Positions 41,186 through 51,500 of a stretch of 54,059 nt of DNA are shown here, in pieces. How positions within the stretch are numbered: position 1 is the stretch's first letter; each line of letters starts with the position of its first letter. Source of the stretch: Planctomycetota bacterium. GTDB lineage: Bacteria; Planctomycetota; Phycisphaerae; UBA1845; UTPLA1. The stretch lies in NCBI GenBank assembly GCA_016235815.1, contig JACRIM010000001.1:1-54059 (forward strand). Reading direction: 5' to 3'. The notes under the pieces were generated by a model. It did not search any database, was not told where the DNA came from, and saw only the letters and a program-made list of their open reading frames with translations. The position numbers and the translations under genes were made by a program.

Positions 41186-42043
41186 ATGGCCGTTCGGGAA
41201 AAAATCACGTTGGCGACGCTTCGCGCGCGGAAGCGGGCTAAGACGCCGATCACGATGTTGACGGCGTATGACTATCCGACGGCGCGCGTGGAAGAGGCGG
41301 TTGGGATCGACTCCATTCTGGTGGGGGATTCGGCGGCGCAGGTGGTGCTCGGGTTTGATTCCACGTTGCGGGCCACGATGGATTTCATGATCGCGATTTG
41401 TTCGGCGGTGCGGCGCGGGGCGGCCGGTGCGTTTCTGGTTGGCGACATGCCGTACCTTTCTTATCACGTGAACACGGAGGAGGCGATTCGCAACGCGGGT
41501 CGCTTCATGAGCGAGGCGGGATGCGACTGTGTGAAGTTGGAGGGTGATGGTCGGGTGGCCGACACGGTGCGGGCGCTGACGGCGGCGACGATTCCGGTGA
41601 TGGCGCATCTGGGGCTTCGTCCGCAGGCGGTGCATCAATTCGGAGGCTACCGGGCGCAGGGGCGCGATGCGAAATCGGCGCAGCAGATTATTGATGATTC
41701 CAAGCGGCTGGAGGATGCGGGGGCGTGTGCGATACTGCTGGAGGCGGTGCCACCGGAGCCGGCGCGGATAATTGCGGAGTCGACGGAACTGCCGGTGATC
41801 GGTTGCGGGGCGGGGCCGTATGTGGATGGTCAGGTGCTGGTGTTGCATGACGCGATCGGACTTTCGGAGGGGCCGTTGCCTCGGTTTGTGAAGGCATTTG
41901 GGGATATGCGTGGGCAGTTGCACACGGCGATTTCGGCCTATGCGGCAGCGGTGGTGAAGCGCGAATACCCGGGTGGGGAGCATTGCTATCAGATGGAGCC
42001 GGGGGAGTCGGGGAAGCTGCGGCCGGTCGCCACGTCACTGTAA
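41186..42043 (+). CDS. panB: 3-methyl-2-oxobutanoate hydroxymethyltransferase
   Basis: This 285-aa enzyme adds a one-carbon unit from methylene-tetrahydrofolate to 2-oxoisovalerate, the first step of pantothenate synthesis. Blocks seen: ITMLTAYDYPTARVEEA, ILVGDSAAQVVLGFD, GAFLVGDMPYLSYHV, VKLEGDGRVADTVRA, MAHLGLRPQAVHQFGGYRAQGR and VIGCGAGPYVDGQVLV. I chose ATG 41186 since homology starts here; the upstream frame overlaps the divergent R-M gene. It is divergent from the R-M operon. No panC is adjacent. Confidence 0.96.
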   Translation: MAVREKITLATLRARKRAKTPITMLTAYDYPTARVEEAVGIDSILVGDSAAQVVLGFDSTLRATMDFMIAICSAVRRGAAGAFLVGDMPYLSYHVNTEEAIRNAGRFMSEAGCDCVKLEGDGRVADTVRALTAATIPVMAHLGLRPQAVHQFGGYRAQGRDAKSAQQIIDDSKRLEDAGACAILLEAVPPEPARIIAESTELPVIGCGAGPYVDGQVLVLHDAIGLSEGPLPRFVKAFGDMRGQLHTAISAYAAAVVKREYPGGEHCYQMEPGESGKLRPVATSL

Positions 42044-42212
42044 ACGCTTACGGATTAATACCCGCCGCGATGCTCGATCGGGGATCAATATTTTGGGTGG
42101 TGGCTGCATGGGTGTCGGTTGGCGGCAACGATGCGGTGCCGATATACTGGAAGAAGGGTGTGGTGGCCATTCGCCGGCCTTTCCGAGTTGAGTTGTGGAG
42201 TGAGGGTTTCCG

Positions 42213-43133
42213 ATGTCCCATCCGGTCTCAGAACGTATGAATTGCGCTGAGCGACAATCTCGGCCGGCGTTTACGTTAATTGAACTCCTCATTGTCATTG
42301 CGATCATCGCGCTGTTGATATCGATTCTGCTTCCGGCGTTGAGCGCGGCCCGAGAAGAGGGTCGGCGTGTGATGTGCATGAGCAACATGCGAAGCATTGG
42401 TACCGCGATGGAGCAGTACCTTGGAAATGAAGAGCAAAATAATCTGCCGTGGACCTACGTCTACAGTTACAACCCCCAAACCCATCAGTTACGATTTTGG
42501 CCGGGCGATGGTGAGACCACGCAGCCTACGGGGGTTGTCACGAGCTATTCGTGGGGTGGGGCACGCACGACGATTCGCACCAATCAAACCATGAGGTGGG
42601 ATGTGACGACGACTCCCGCCGAGGTTCGCCCGTTCAACAAATACCTGGATGAATCCGCCGTCGACACGAAGGACGTCAAGCAGCTTTCGTGCCCCGGTGA
42701 TCGCTCGTCCGAGGTGGTGACGGTCGGAGAATCCATAAACAACCCGCAGCCTGAATCAGCGAAGACCAGCTTCGAATTGCTGGGCAACAGCTATAGCATC
42801 AACTGGTTCTTCATGGAGGAGCCGGACATCGGACAGTGGACCATTCTCGATATGTTCGAGCATGGGAAGCGTGCATTGCAGCTCAATCGCGGGGCGAAGT
42901 CGTCGGAGTGGGTGGTGTTTTATGAGAATGAAGTTGAGCCGCTTTTTAGTGGCGCGACGCTCGCGGGCGCGGGTGGGCGACTGGGCCCGGGGTGGCATCG
43001 TCGATTCTCGAACCATACGTTTTTGTTTCTTGACGGGCACGCGGAATGCCGGTTTTTCGACACTCGAAATGTGAAGGGGCCGGGTTGGCGCATCTGGCGA
43101 AAGTGGACCTGGTATTCGGATGGCGGAGTTTAG
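42213..43133 (+). CDS. Prepilin-type pseudopilin-like protein
   Basis: This 306-aa protein has a type IV prepilin leader cut before [20 protein letters not shown] (residues about 20-39), with Glu at position 5 of the mature form. A globular C-terminal part contains [18 protein letters not shown] and a final [15 protein letters not shown] stretch. Planctomycetes carry many such type II secretion-like pseudopilin proteins (DUF1559-like), whose role is unknown. GAGGG lies 7 nt before the ATG. The gene at 43140 follows after 6 bp in the same operon. Confidence 0.88.
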   Translation: MSHPVSERMNCAERQSRPAFTLIELLIVIAIIALLISILLPALSAAREEGRRVMCMSNMRSIGTAMEQYLGNEEQNNLPWTYVYSYNPQTHQLRFWPGDGETTQPTGVVTSYSWGGARTTIRTNQTMRWDVTTTPAEVRPFNKYLDESAVDTKDVKQLSCPGDRSSEVVTVGESINNPQPESAKTSFELLGNSYSINWFFMEEPDIGQWTILDMFEHGKRALQLNRGAKSSEWVVFYENEVEPLFSGATLAGAGGRLGPGWHRRFSNHTFLFLDGHAECRFFDTRNVKGPGWRIWRKWTWYSDGGV

Positions 43134-43139
43134 AACGGA

Positions 43140-43589
43140 ATGAACAGCAAAGAAGGCGTGAAGCTGGGTATCGCCATCGCAATTATCGCGGTCGCGATCG
43201 GGTTATTTGTCTATCGCACTCGTGCCGCCGCCGACGCTGCGGATGATTCAAAGACCTTCTGGTATTGCACTCAGTCGAACAAAGGCTTTGAGGTGTCCGG
43301 CCCCGATTACGACCGCAATGTTCGCACGGGGCGCAAGACGGCGGCGCCCCAGCAGGAGGGCACCATCAGCCGGGCTCGACTTTCGGATGACTTGGTGACG
43401 CAGGCGAAAAGCCCGTATTCGGGGGATTGGACCGGCGTGCCGGCATCGAAGTGCGGCGACTGCGGCGAGATTTTCCCTCTCAAGACAGACGCGCAGGGTG
43501 AAAACCTCTGCCCTAAATGTAACTGGAACCCTGTAACTCAAACCAAGGGGCCTTCCAACCTCGCTCCCCCGCCTGAAAAGCCCGAGTGA
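43140..43589 (+). CDS. Membrane-anchored zinc-ribbon protein
   Basis: This 149-aa protein has an N-terminal membrane segment (about 8-26, KLGIAIAIIAVAIGLFVY). The periplasmic or outer part has one Cys at about 43 (WYCTQSNKGFEV) and a Cys4 site CGDC ... CPKC (about 105-127). It follows the pseudopilin gene by 6 bp. I do not know the family. It may work with the pseudopilin in a secretion structure, judging only by the operon. Confidence 0.75.
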   Translation: MNSKEGVKLGIAIAIIAVAIGLFVYRTRAAADAADDSKTFWYCTQSNKGFEVSGPDYDRNVRTGRKTAAPQQEGTISRARLSDDLVTQAKSPYSGDWTGVPASKCGDCGEIFPLKTDAQGENLCPKCNWNPVTQTKGPSNLAPPPEKPE

Positions 43590-43596
43590 TGCGATT

Positions 43597-43625
43597 TTGC
43601 GATCGTGCCCCTCACGCGATAATCA
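43597..43625 (+). promoter_or_regulatory. Possible sigma70 promoter for lepA
   Basis: TTGCGA (43597-43602), 17-bp spacer, TAATCA (43620-43625). The leader to the lepA ATG would be about 15 nt. A weak match based on spacing. Confidence 0.35.
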
Positions 43626-43648
43626 TTCTTTCCGTAGAATCCGCCTAA

Positions 43649-45493
43649 ATGCAAACCGAGCGGATACGTAACTTCTCCATCATCGCCCATATCGACCACG
43701 GCAAGAGCACGCTGGCGGATCGCCTGCTGCTGCGCTGCGGTGCGATCACCGATCGCGAATTTCGCGAGCAGTTCCTTGATGATATGGAACTCGAACGCGA
43801 GATGGGCATCACCATCAAGGCGAATCGGGCATGTCTCGATTATGACTACACCGGCCCCTCGGAAGCGACGACGGCCGCCGGGTATGCGGCCATGCCCCTC
43901 GGCGCCTACTCGCTTAATCTCATCGACACGCCGGGGCACGTTGACTTTCATTATGAAGTGAGTCGTGCCCTTGCCGCATGTGAAGGGGTGCTTTTGCTTG
44001 TGGATGCTTCTCAGGGCATCGAGGCACAGACGCTTGCAAATGCGTACAAGGCGGTCGCGGCCAACCTGACCATTATTCCCGTTATCAATAAGATCGATCT
44101 TCCATCGGCACGGCCGGAAGACATCGCCCTTGAGCTTGAGAACGTTTTAAGCATTCCCGCAGAGCACGCGATCTTTGCCTCGGCCAAGACGGGCGTCGGT
44201 GTCGACGAGATTCTGCGGGCCATCGTCGAGCGAATCCCCGCTCCCTCGGGCGACCCGGAGAAGCCGCTCAAGGCGCTGATCTACGATGCCAAAGCCGACG
44301 TCCATCGCGGCGTCGTCTGCCACATGCGCGTCATTGATGGTGCGCTTCGGCGTGGGGACCGTGTTCGGCTCATGGCGGCCGGTCGCATTTATCCGGTGAG
44401 TGATGTCGGGGTTTTTGCGCCCAAGCTTACGAGCCGACCGGACCTGGGTACGGGCGAAGTGGGTTACATGTTTGCGGGAATCAAGACGATTCACGACGTA
44501 CACATCGGCGACACCGTGACGCTGGATGCCAAGCCTTGCGACGAAGCGTTGCCGGGCTATCACCCGCCGCAGCAGATGGTGTTCTGCGATTTTTATCCGG
44601 GGCCGGGCACGACCAGCGCGCAGCTTCGCGAGGCGATGGAGCAGCTTTGGCTGAATGATTCGTCGTTTAACTTCACGCCGGCGGCGAGTGCGGCGCTTGG
44701 CCTTGGGTTTCGGTGCGGATTCCTCGGTCTGCTGCACATGAAGATCATTCAGGAGCGGTTGGAGCGCGAAAGCAACGTTGATCTGGTGCAGACGGCGCCG
44801 ACGGTGGGGTTCGAGGTGGTGTTCAAAGATGGTGCCGTGCGGATTATTGAGTCGCCGGCCGATTTGCCGCCGGGCGATCAAGTCACCGAGATTCGCGAGC
44901 CGTACATTCAGGCCGAGATCATCGTGCCGTCGCGTTACATCGGGAACGTGATGAAGCTCAGCGAGGAGCGGCGCGGGGCGCACAAGCGGACGGATTATCT
45001 CTCCACGGATCGCGTGGTGATGACGTACGAGTTCCCGCTGGCCGAAGTCATCTACGATTACTTCGACCGGCTCAAGAGCGTGACCAGCGGCTACGCGACG
45101 ATGGATTACCACCTCATCGGGTTCCGGGTGGATGACCTGGTGAAGCTCAACATTCTGGTCAATGGAATGCCCGTGGATGCGCTGTCAGTGATTGTTCACC
45201 GGAGCCGGGCGGAGTTTCGAGGCCGGCGGCTGATCCTTCGATTGAAGAAAGAGATTTCGCGGCATCTGTTTGAGATACCGATTCAGGCGGCGATCGGCGG
45301 GAAGATTATCGCGCGCGAGTCCATCAAGCCTGTGCGCAAGGATGTTACGGCGAAGTGCTACGGCGGCGACGTGAGTCGCAAGCGCAAGCTGCTTGAAAAG
45401 CAAAAAGAAGGCAAGAAGCGCATGAAGCAGGTCGGCAATGTCACCATCCCGCAGAGCGCGTTCATGGCGGTGCTGGATTCGTCGGATGAATGA
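43649..45493 (+). CDS. lepA: Elongation factor 4 (LepA)
   Basis: This 614-aa ribosomal GTPase acts in initiation and in rescue of mispaired ribosomes. G1 is AHIDHGKST (13-21), G2 region EREMGITIKA, G3 DTPGHVDF with the catalytic His, G4 NKID. The LepA-specific C-terminal domain is present (KVRKDVTAKCYGGDVSRKRK-like, KQKEGKKRMKQVG). A 12-15 residue insert (SEATTAAGYAAMPLGA) lies between strands before G3. Start ATG with a short leader. It converges on the Rrf2 gene. Confidence 0.97.
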   Translation: MQTERIRNFSIIAHIDHGKSTLADRLLLRCGAITDREFREQFLDDMELEREMGITIKANRACLDYDYTGPSEATTAAGYAAMPLGAYSLNLIDTPGHVDFHYEVSRALAACEGVLLLVDASQGIEAQTLANAYKAVAANLTIIPVINKIDLPSARPEDIALELENVLSIPAEHAIFASAKTGVGVDEILRAIVERIPAPSGDPEKPLKALIYDAKADVHRGVVCHMRVIDGALRRGDRVRLMAAGRIYPVSDVGVFAPKLTSRPDLGTGEVGYMFAGIKTIHDVHIGDTVTLDAKPCDEALPGYHPPQQMVFCDFYPGPGTTSAQLREAMEQLWLNDSSFNFTPAASAALGLGFRCGFLGLLHMKIIQERLERESNVDLVQTAPTVGFEVVFKDGAVRIIESPADLPPGDQVTEIREPYIQAEIIVPSRYIGNVMKLSEERRGAHKRTDYLSTDRVVMTYEFPLAEVIYDYFDRLKSVTSGYATMDYHLIGFRVDDLVKLNILVNGMPVDALSVIVHRSRAEFRGRRLILRLKKEISRHLFEIPIQAAIGGKIIARESIKPVRKDVTAKCYGGDVSRKRKLLEKQKEGKKRMKQVGNVTIPQSAFMAVLDSSDE

Positions 45494-45502
45494 CCGGGGA
45501 GC

Positions 45503-45913
45503 TTAGCTCAACACGTCGGATAGATGAACCTTCGCGAAGATATCCTTCAGGGCTTTCTCAGCATCGCCATACGCGCGGGTCATGGTGATCTGCACCGATG
45601 ACGGAAGACCCTTGACGGACTCGGACTTGTTCCCGTTCTCGACCGCGCCGACGCCGGAGAAGATATCGAAGAGCGAAATCTCCTCGATGGGGCGATTCAA
45701 CTTAAAGCCGCCGTGCGGGCCTCGGTCGGAGTGCAACACGCCTGCACCGGCCAATTGGCTGAGAATCTTGGCGGCGTAGGCCTTTGGGAGCTTGTGGCGT
45801 GCGGCGATATCGCCGGCACGGAGGCCGCCACCTCCCAAGGCGGAATCGCGTTGGTGTCTGGCGATTTCGTAAAGAGCGAGAAGAGCATAAGTGGCTGTTT
45901 TGTTTCGAATCAT
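45503..45913 (-). CDS. Rrf2 family transcriptional regulator without cysteines
   Basis: This 136-aa DNA-binding protein has a winged-helix domain (YALLALYEIARHQ, AARHKLPKAYAAKILSQLAGAGVLHSDRGPHGGF). The usual three Cys that bind an iron-sulfur cluster in IscR/NsrR are absent; the protein has no Cys at all. It probably senses something other than iron-sulfur state. It is divergent from the kinase-like gene and may control it. Start ATG at 45913. Confidence 0.9.
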   Translation of the reverse strand: MIRNKTATYALLALYEIARHQRDSALGGGGLRAGDIAARHKLPKAYAAKILSQLAGAGVLHSDRGPHGGFKLNRPIEEISLFDIFSGVGAVENGNKSESVKGLPSSVQITMTRAYGDAEKALKDIFAKVHLSDVLS

Positions 45914-46058
45914 GGGGTTCCCTGTTTGTGGGGGTAGCCGGAGGGGGAGCGGTCTACCCGCGCCGAATCCTAGGATGAATCCGACGCGACGGCTACGAAA
46001 TGTGAGAATTCGTTACGAAGCGGTTACCATTGAGCGAGAACGAGGTTTTTTCCAAGAA

Positions 46059-46835
46059 ATGGCCAAGGCTGAAAAATCGATGCCTGCGTGGTTGCTGGCA
46101 ATGGGGCGGCAACCGCTTCCCACCACCATTCAGGCCGGAGGGGCGGATTACAGTTTCGTTAAGCCGTTTAAGCACGATTTTTTTGCGGCGACGGCCCTCT
46201 ATGGAGGCTCGGACGACAAGGTGGTTCTGAAGGTCGGGCGCTGCACGAGTTTGGCGGGTTTGCCGATGACGTGGCTGGGTCGGCGGATGATGCGTCACGA
46301 GGCGCGGCTGTACGAACTGGCGCAGGGGATCACCGGGATTCCACGCGTCGTAGGATTTGTGGGTTCGACTGGTTTTGTGCATGAGTACATCGAAGGGCGA
46401 CAGCTTGCACGGGACGATCGACCGCCGGATGGTTTTTTCGAGGCGCTATCCGAAACGCTGGATGCGTTGCATGCGCGGGACATTGCCTATGTCGATCTGG
46501 AGAAACCGGAGAATATTCTGCTCGGCACGGATGGTCGGCCGTACTTGATTGACTTTCAGATTTCGTGGCACGCGGCGCATCGATGGTGGGGACGCTCGTG
46601 GCCGGCACGAAAGCTGCTCAAGGTGCTGCAAGGCTCGGACCGCTATCATCTGCTCAAACATTGGCGGAAGCTGCGGCCGGATCAGTTGTCGGGCGAACGG
46701 CTGGCCGAGGCGATGAAGGTTCCATTTTGGATTCGGTGGCATCGGGCGGTGTTTCGGCCGATCACACTGCTTCGTCGTCAAATCCTGGTGTGGATGGGCG
46801 TGCGCTCATCCGTGAAGGTTCGCTCGCCGGGATGA
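46059..46835 (+). CDS. Protein-kinase-fold protein (LPS-kinase/RIO-like)
   Basis: This 258-aa protein has a small-lobe Lys58 (VVLKVG), an alphaC Glu81 (MRHEARLYE), a catalytic loop YVDLEKPENIL (Asp146, Asn152) and IDFQ (Asp165) in place of DFG. It is like small lipopolysaccharide or RIO-type kinases and might phosphorylate a sugar, lipid or protein. The C-terminal part (about 190-258) is helical and basic. The start is uncertain: ATG 46059 fits the fold; ATG 45975 would add 28 residues. The next gene begins 21 bp after it. Confidence 0.75.
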   Translation: MAKAEKSMPAWLLAMGRQPLPTTIQAGGADYSFVKPFKHDFFAATALYGGSDDKVVLKVGRCTSLAGLPMTWLGRRMMRHEARLYELAQGITGIPRVVGFVGSTGFVHEYIEGRQLARDDRPPDGFFEALSETLDALHARDIAYVDLEKPENILLGTDGRPYLIDFQISWHAAHRWWGRSWPARKLLKVLQGSDRYHLLKHWRKLRPDQLSGERLAEAMKVPFWIRWHRAVFRPITLLRRQILVWMGVRSSVKVRSPG

Positions 46836-46856
46836 CCCCGTGGAGGAGTTGAGGTA

Positions 46857-47345
46857 ATGACATTGACCAGCGCGCAACGCGATGTCGTGGAGTCGTTTCG
46901 ATCGGCGATGGAGGAATCGTTCAAGGGGGATGCTCGGTTCGCGGGAAGCGAACGCGTGGACCGCGCGGACGGGGCCATGCTGGCAACGCGCTGGGCGAGC
47001 GCGGAGAACCCGCGGGTGTGGTTCGAGATCGCGGTGCGGCCGGGGATTCCGCAGGTTCGCGTCGGCGTGATGACGGATGATCGCTGGAAGAGTGAGGACT
47101 TCGAGGAAAAGATCGAAGAGTCGGGCGACACGATGGGCGAGTTCGTCGAGATGGGTTTCGATGAGGCTGACCTGACGTGGAAGGATCCGATCGTGGAGCA
47201 CTTCCGCGAGGACATGAAGTATTTCTATTTTTCCACGTCGCTGGATTTGGCGACCGTTGATGAGTTGGCATCGCCGGGAACGCGGAAGAAAATCCGGCAG
47301 ATGCTCGATGGTTATTTCCACGCGTTTGGTCCTTTCCTGAAATAA
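46857..47345 (+). CDS. Hypothetical acidic protein
   Basis: I do not recognise this 162-aa protein. It is soluble and acidic, with an alternating beta core (RVWFEIAVRPGIPQVRVGVMTDD) and a helical end (STRKKIRQMLDGY-like). It looks like a small CesT-like or YbjN-like chaperone fold, but I see no decisive motif. GGAGGAG plus GAGG lie just before the ATG, a strong ribosome site. It follows the kinase-like gene by 21 bp and precedes the cysteine-synthase-like gene by 15 bp, so the three form an operon. Confidence 0.78.
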   Translation: MTLTSAQRDVVESFRSAMEESFKGDARFAGSERVDRADGAMLATRWASAENPRVWFEIAVRPGIPQVRVGVMTDDRWKSEDFEEKIEESGDTMGEFVEMGFDEADLTWKDPIVEHFREDMKYFYFSTSLDLATVDELASPGTRKKIRQMLDGYFHAFGPFLK

Positions 47346-47360
47346 TGTGCAGGGCGCACC

Positions 47361-48296
47361 ATGTATACGGGCCGCGATGTTTTGCACGCCATCGGCGGCA
47401 CCTCGATGGTGCCGCTTCGCCGCGTGGTGCCTTCGGATTGCGCCACCATTCTTGTCAAACTGGAGTGGGAGAATCCGACCGGCAGCATGAAGGATCGCGT
47501 TGCCCTGGCGATGATCGAGTGCGCCGAGCGTGATGGTCGGCTGAAGCCGGGGGACACCGTCGTTGAATATACCGGGGGAAGCACGGGCACTTCGCTGGCG
47601 CTGGTCTGCGCCGCGAAGGGCTATCGACTGCGCATCGTGTCATCGGATGCGTTTAGTCGGGAGAAGCTGGATCACATGGTGGCGCTTGGCGCGGAGCTGA
47701 CGCTGGTGCCGAGCGAGGGGGGGACGTTCACGAAAAAGCTGTTTCTCGACATGATCGAGACGGCGCGGGGGATGGCGCGGGAGCCGAATACCTATTGGAC
47801 AAATCAATTGGAAAATCGCGACAGCCCGACGGGTTACTTCGGCCTGGCGGAGGAGATTTGGAGCCAGACGGAAGGCCGCGTGGATGCGTTTGTGCAGAGC
47901 GTGGGCACGGCGGCGTCGTCGCACGGGGTGGCGACGATTCTGAAGCGGCACAAACCGGGCGTGCGTGTGATTGCAGTGGAGCCGGGTGAGTCGCCGGTGC
48001 TGTCGGGCGGCGCGCCGGGGGCGCATCAGATCGAGGGGATCGGCATCGGCTACACGCCGCCGTTGTGGGATGCGGGGTTGGTGGATGGTGTGGAGGCGGT
48101 GGCGACCGAGGATGCCAAAGAGATGGCACGGCGGTTGGCGCGGGAGGAAGGGATTTGCGCGGGCACATCGTCCGGGGCGAATGTGATCGCGGCGATTCGG
48201 GAAGGGCGGCGGCTTGGCCGGGGTGCCTGCGTCGTGACACTAATGATTGACTCGGGGTTGAAGTATTTGAGTACGGATGTGTTTCGGCGGAAGTAG
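47361..48296 (+). CDS. PLP-dependent cysteine synthase family protein
   Basis: This 311-aa pyridoxal-phosphate enzyme is of the CysK/CysM/CBS fold. The PLP lysine is in GSMKDRVA, the phosphate loop is GGSTGTSLAL, and the asparagine region is WTNQLEN. GIGIGY and GTSSGAN are typical. It may make cysteine or a related amino acid from an activated serine; the second substrate is not clear. Start ATG, 15 bp after the preceding gene in the same operon. Confidence 0.9.
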   Translation: MYTGRDVLHAIGGTSMVPLRRVVPSDCATILVKLEWENPTGSMKDRVALAMIECAERDGRLKPGDTVVEYTGGSTGTSLALVCAAKGYRLRIVSSDAFSREKLDHMVALGAELTLVPSEGGTFTKKLFLDMIETARGMAREPNTYWTNQLENRDSPTGYFGLAEEIWSQTEGRVDAFVQSVGTAASSHGVATILKRHKPGVRVIAVEPGESPVLSGGAPGAHQIEGIGIGYTPPLWDAGLVDGVEAVATEDAKEMARRLAREEGICAGTSSGANVIAAIREGRRLGRGACVVTLMIDSGLKYLSTDVFRRK

Positions 48297-48554
48297 AGAC
48301 GGTGTGTGGGAATGGGATGGCCTTTCCGTGATTTTCCCAATGTTTGAGGGGCGTGGCGGGCGGTTCCGCACGGAAATCCTTTGCTCGTTGTGGAACACGA
48401 CCGACGCGACATATTTTCTTTTTTTCTCGTTTCTCTGAGTAACGCCCCGTCGGTTTTCATACAATGGTCTTTTTCCCGATTCGGGCCGACTTTTTCAAAG
48501 TATGGGGTGAGGGACGATGTGAACCGGCTCCGGCCTCTTGGAATGGAGAGATGG
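48297..48554. other. Leader region before LamG/TSP3 gene
   Basis: This 258-bp gap holds no gene I can support. The stretch at about 48409-48440 is T-rich. No clear hairpin terminator for the upstream operon is seen. The ribosome site of the next gene is GGAG at 48545-48548. Confidence 0.4.
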
Positions 48555-51500
48555 ATGTTTTCGAATCGAATTGCCCTGTTCCTGGTAACGCTTGTCACCG
48601 CACTCATATCGAACCCTGTCGCGGCCCAGCCGACGCCGGTGCATGAGTATCGCTTCCCGGCAACCGCCCGCGACAGCGGGTCGCTGGCGACGGGCAACGG
48701 CACGGTCGGGTCCAGTTTGACCTTCACAAGCACCGGCGTTCCCGGCGGCATCGGGCAGGCGGTTGTGTTCGCCGAGGATCAGCCGGGCGCGGCCGATCGG
48801 ATCACCGTTCCCAATGCGAACTTCGTCGATTTCGGCACGGGCAATTTTTCGATCGCCTTCTGGGCGAAGCGGAACAACGTGGAGGTCGTGGACAGCGACG
48901 GCGTGCTGGATGCGCTGAGCGGCACGGGCGTCGGGTGTGAGGTTTCTTTTGGAACGAGCAACAACCTGTTCTGCCGCATCGACGGCGGTTCAAACACCTT
49001 TGTCGCACTCGCCAGCGGGACGCCCATCACCAACTCCAATTGGCATCACTATGCCATCACCGTGACGCGCGGCTCGGCCTCGGGCTTTAAGTTCTACATC
49101 GACGGCGTGTTGGATGCCACGGGCAGCACCACGGGCGTGACCGGCAACATCAACCCCGATCAAAATACGCAGATCGGCAGATGGAATGACACCGACGGCC
49201 TGGAGGGCCAACTGGCTTTGGTGCAGATCTACACGACGGCGCTGAGCGCCGCCGAGGTGGCGAAGCTGGCGGCCGTTGGGCAGCCGGCGCATGAGTACAA
49301 CTTTGAGGGCAACGGTGTCGACGGACCCGGAACGGCCAACGGCACGGTCGGGGCCAATGTGACCTTTACCAGCAGCGGGGTTCCAGTCGTATTGGGGCAG
49401 GCGGCGACATTTGGCTCGGCAGGCGGATCGGCTAATTGGATAAACGTTACCGCGGCCAGCTTTGGCAGTTTCGGAACTTCGGGGACGGGCAACTTTTCCA
49501 TCTCCTGCTGGGTCAAGCGCGATTCGCTGGGTGGCTCTAACTCCGGCATCCTCGATGCACTGAACTTAGGCAGCGGCGTTCAGATGCAATTCCTCTCAGG
49601 CGACCAGATTCGAATCCGCATCGATGACGACGCTGCGCATACAGCCACGGTTGATACAGCCACAAGCATCACCGACCTGAACTGGCACCACCTGCTGGTG
49701 ACCGTCGATCGCGCCGTGCCGACTACCGGCATCAAGTGGTACATCGACGGCCAGCTCGACACCAGCGGCGACCCATCGGTTCTGACCGGCGCCATCACGC
49801 CCGATCAGGACCTGCAGATCGGAACGATCAACGGCACCGGCCTGCAGGGCAAGCTGGCCCGGCTGTCGTTTTTCTCCACGGCGCTCAGCGCGGCCGATGC
49901 CCTGAACCTGGCGGATCTCGATGGCGACGGCGTGCCCTTCGCGACGGATATCTGCGAGGGCTTCGACGACAGCGCGGATGCCGACGGCGATACCGTGCCG
50001 GATGGGTGCGATCCTTGCATCGGTACGCCGAATGTCGACACCGACGGCGACGGCCGCTGCGATTCGTCCGACAACTGCCCGCTGGTTGCCAATCCGACTC
50101 AGACGGACACCGACGGCGACGGCGTGGGCAATGCCTGCGATAACTGCCCGACGGTCGCCAATCCGACTCAGGCGGACACTGATGGCGACGGATTCGCCGA
50201 TGCCTGCGACAACTGCCCGCTGGTCGCCAATCCGACTCAGGCGGACACTGATGGCGACGGATTCCCTGATGCCTGCGACAACTGCCCGCTGGTGGCTAAT
50301 CTGACTCAGACGGACACCGACGGCGATGGCAAGGGCGATGCCTGCGATAACTGCCCCTTGGTCGCCAATCCGACTCAGGCGGACACTGATGGCGACGGAT
50401 TCCCCGATGCCTGCGACAACTGCCCGCTGGTGGCCAATCCGACTCAGACGGATGCCGACGGCGACGGTGTGGGCGATGCCTGCGATCCGTGCACCGGCTC
50501 ATCCAACGTCGACACCGACGCGGACGGCATTTGCGACGACTTCGACGCCTGTCCTGGAAATGACGCGCTCTGCACTGTGCCGGCAAACGTGATCTGTGTC
50601 TGGGCGGCTGCGCCGGGGGCCAACAACGGCAGCAACTGGTACAACGCCTATCGCAGTCTGACAGCCGCCCTGGCCGCGGCGACTTCGGGCAAGCAGATCT
50701 GGGTCGCGGCGGGGACCTACACCCCCGACGGTGGCTATCGGCCGATCGGGGGCGCTCTGGTCCCCGGGAACGGGAGTCGCGGCCTGTCATTCCAGATGGC
50801 CGCCGATGTGGCGCTCTACGGCGGCTTCCGAGGCAATGAATCCCTTCTGAGTCAGCGCAACGTGCTGACGAATGTCGCCACGCTCAGTGGTGAGATCCAG
50901 GGCGATGCGGATGCGACCAACAACAGCTATCACGTGGTGGAGGCCGGCAGTGGTGACATCGCCACGGCAGTGCTCGACGGCTTCACCATCAGCGGCGGGT
51001 GGGCCAGTGGCCTTGGACCCGACCTTTCGGGCGGCGGGATGCTCAACAACGGCGGCTCACCGACCATCACGAACTGCACGTTCGGCGGGAATGCGACGAA
51101 CGGCGGCTTCGGCAAAGGCGGCGGGATATACAACAACGGCGGCTCTCCGACGATCACGAACTGCACGTTCAGCGGGAATGCGGCGAACGGCGGCTCCAGC
51201 GAAGGCGGTGCGATGTACATCGGCGGCGGCTCTCCGACGATCAGGAACTGCACGTTCAGCGGGAACACGGCGAGCAGCAGCGGCGGGATACGCAACTCCG
51301 GTGGCTCGCCGAGCATCAGGAACTGCATTCTATGGGCCAATAGTCCCAACCAGCTTTCTGTGCCCGGCGCCTCGGTCACCTACTGCCTCGTCCAGGGCGG
51401 ATTCGCCGGGACGGGGAACACAAGCGGCGATCCGCTCTTTGTCGACGCCGACGGCGCGGACAACGTCTATGGCACTTCGGATGACAACATGCGATTGCTG

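Noticed and set aside
50070..50483. CRISPR-like repeats
   Set aside because: The 69-bp units are contiguous and encode in-frame TSP3 motifs.
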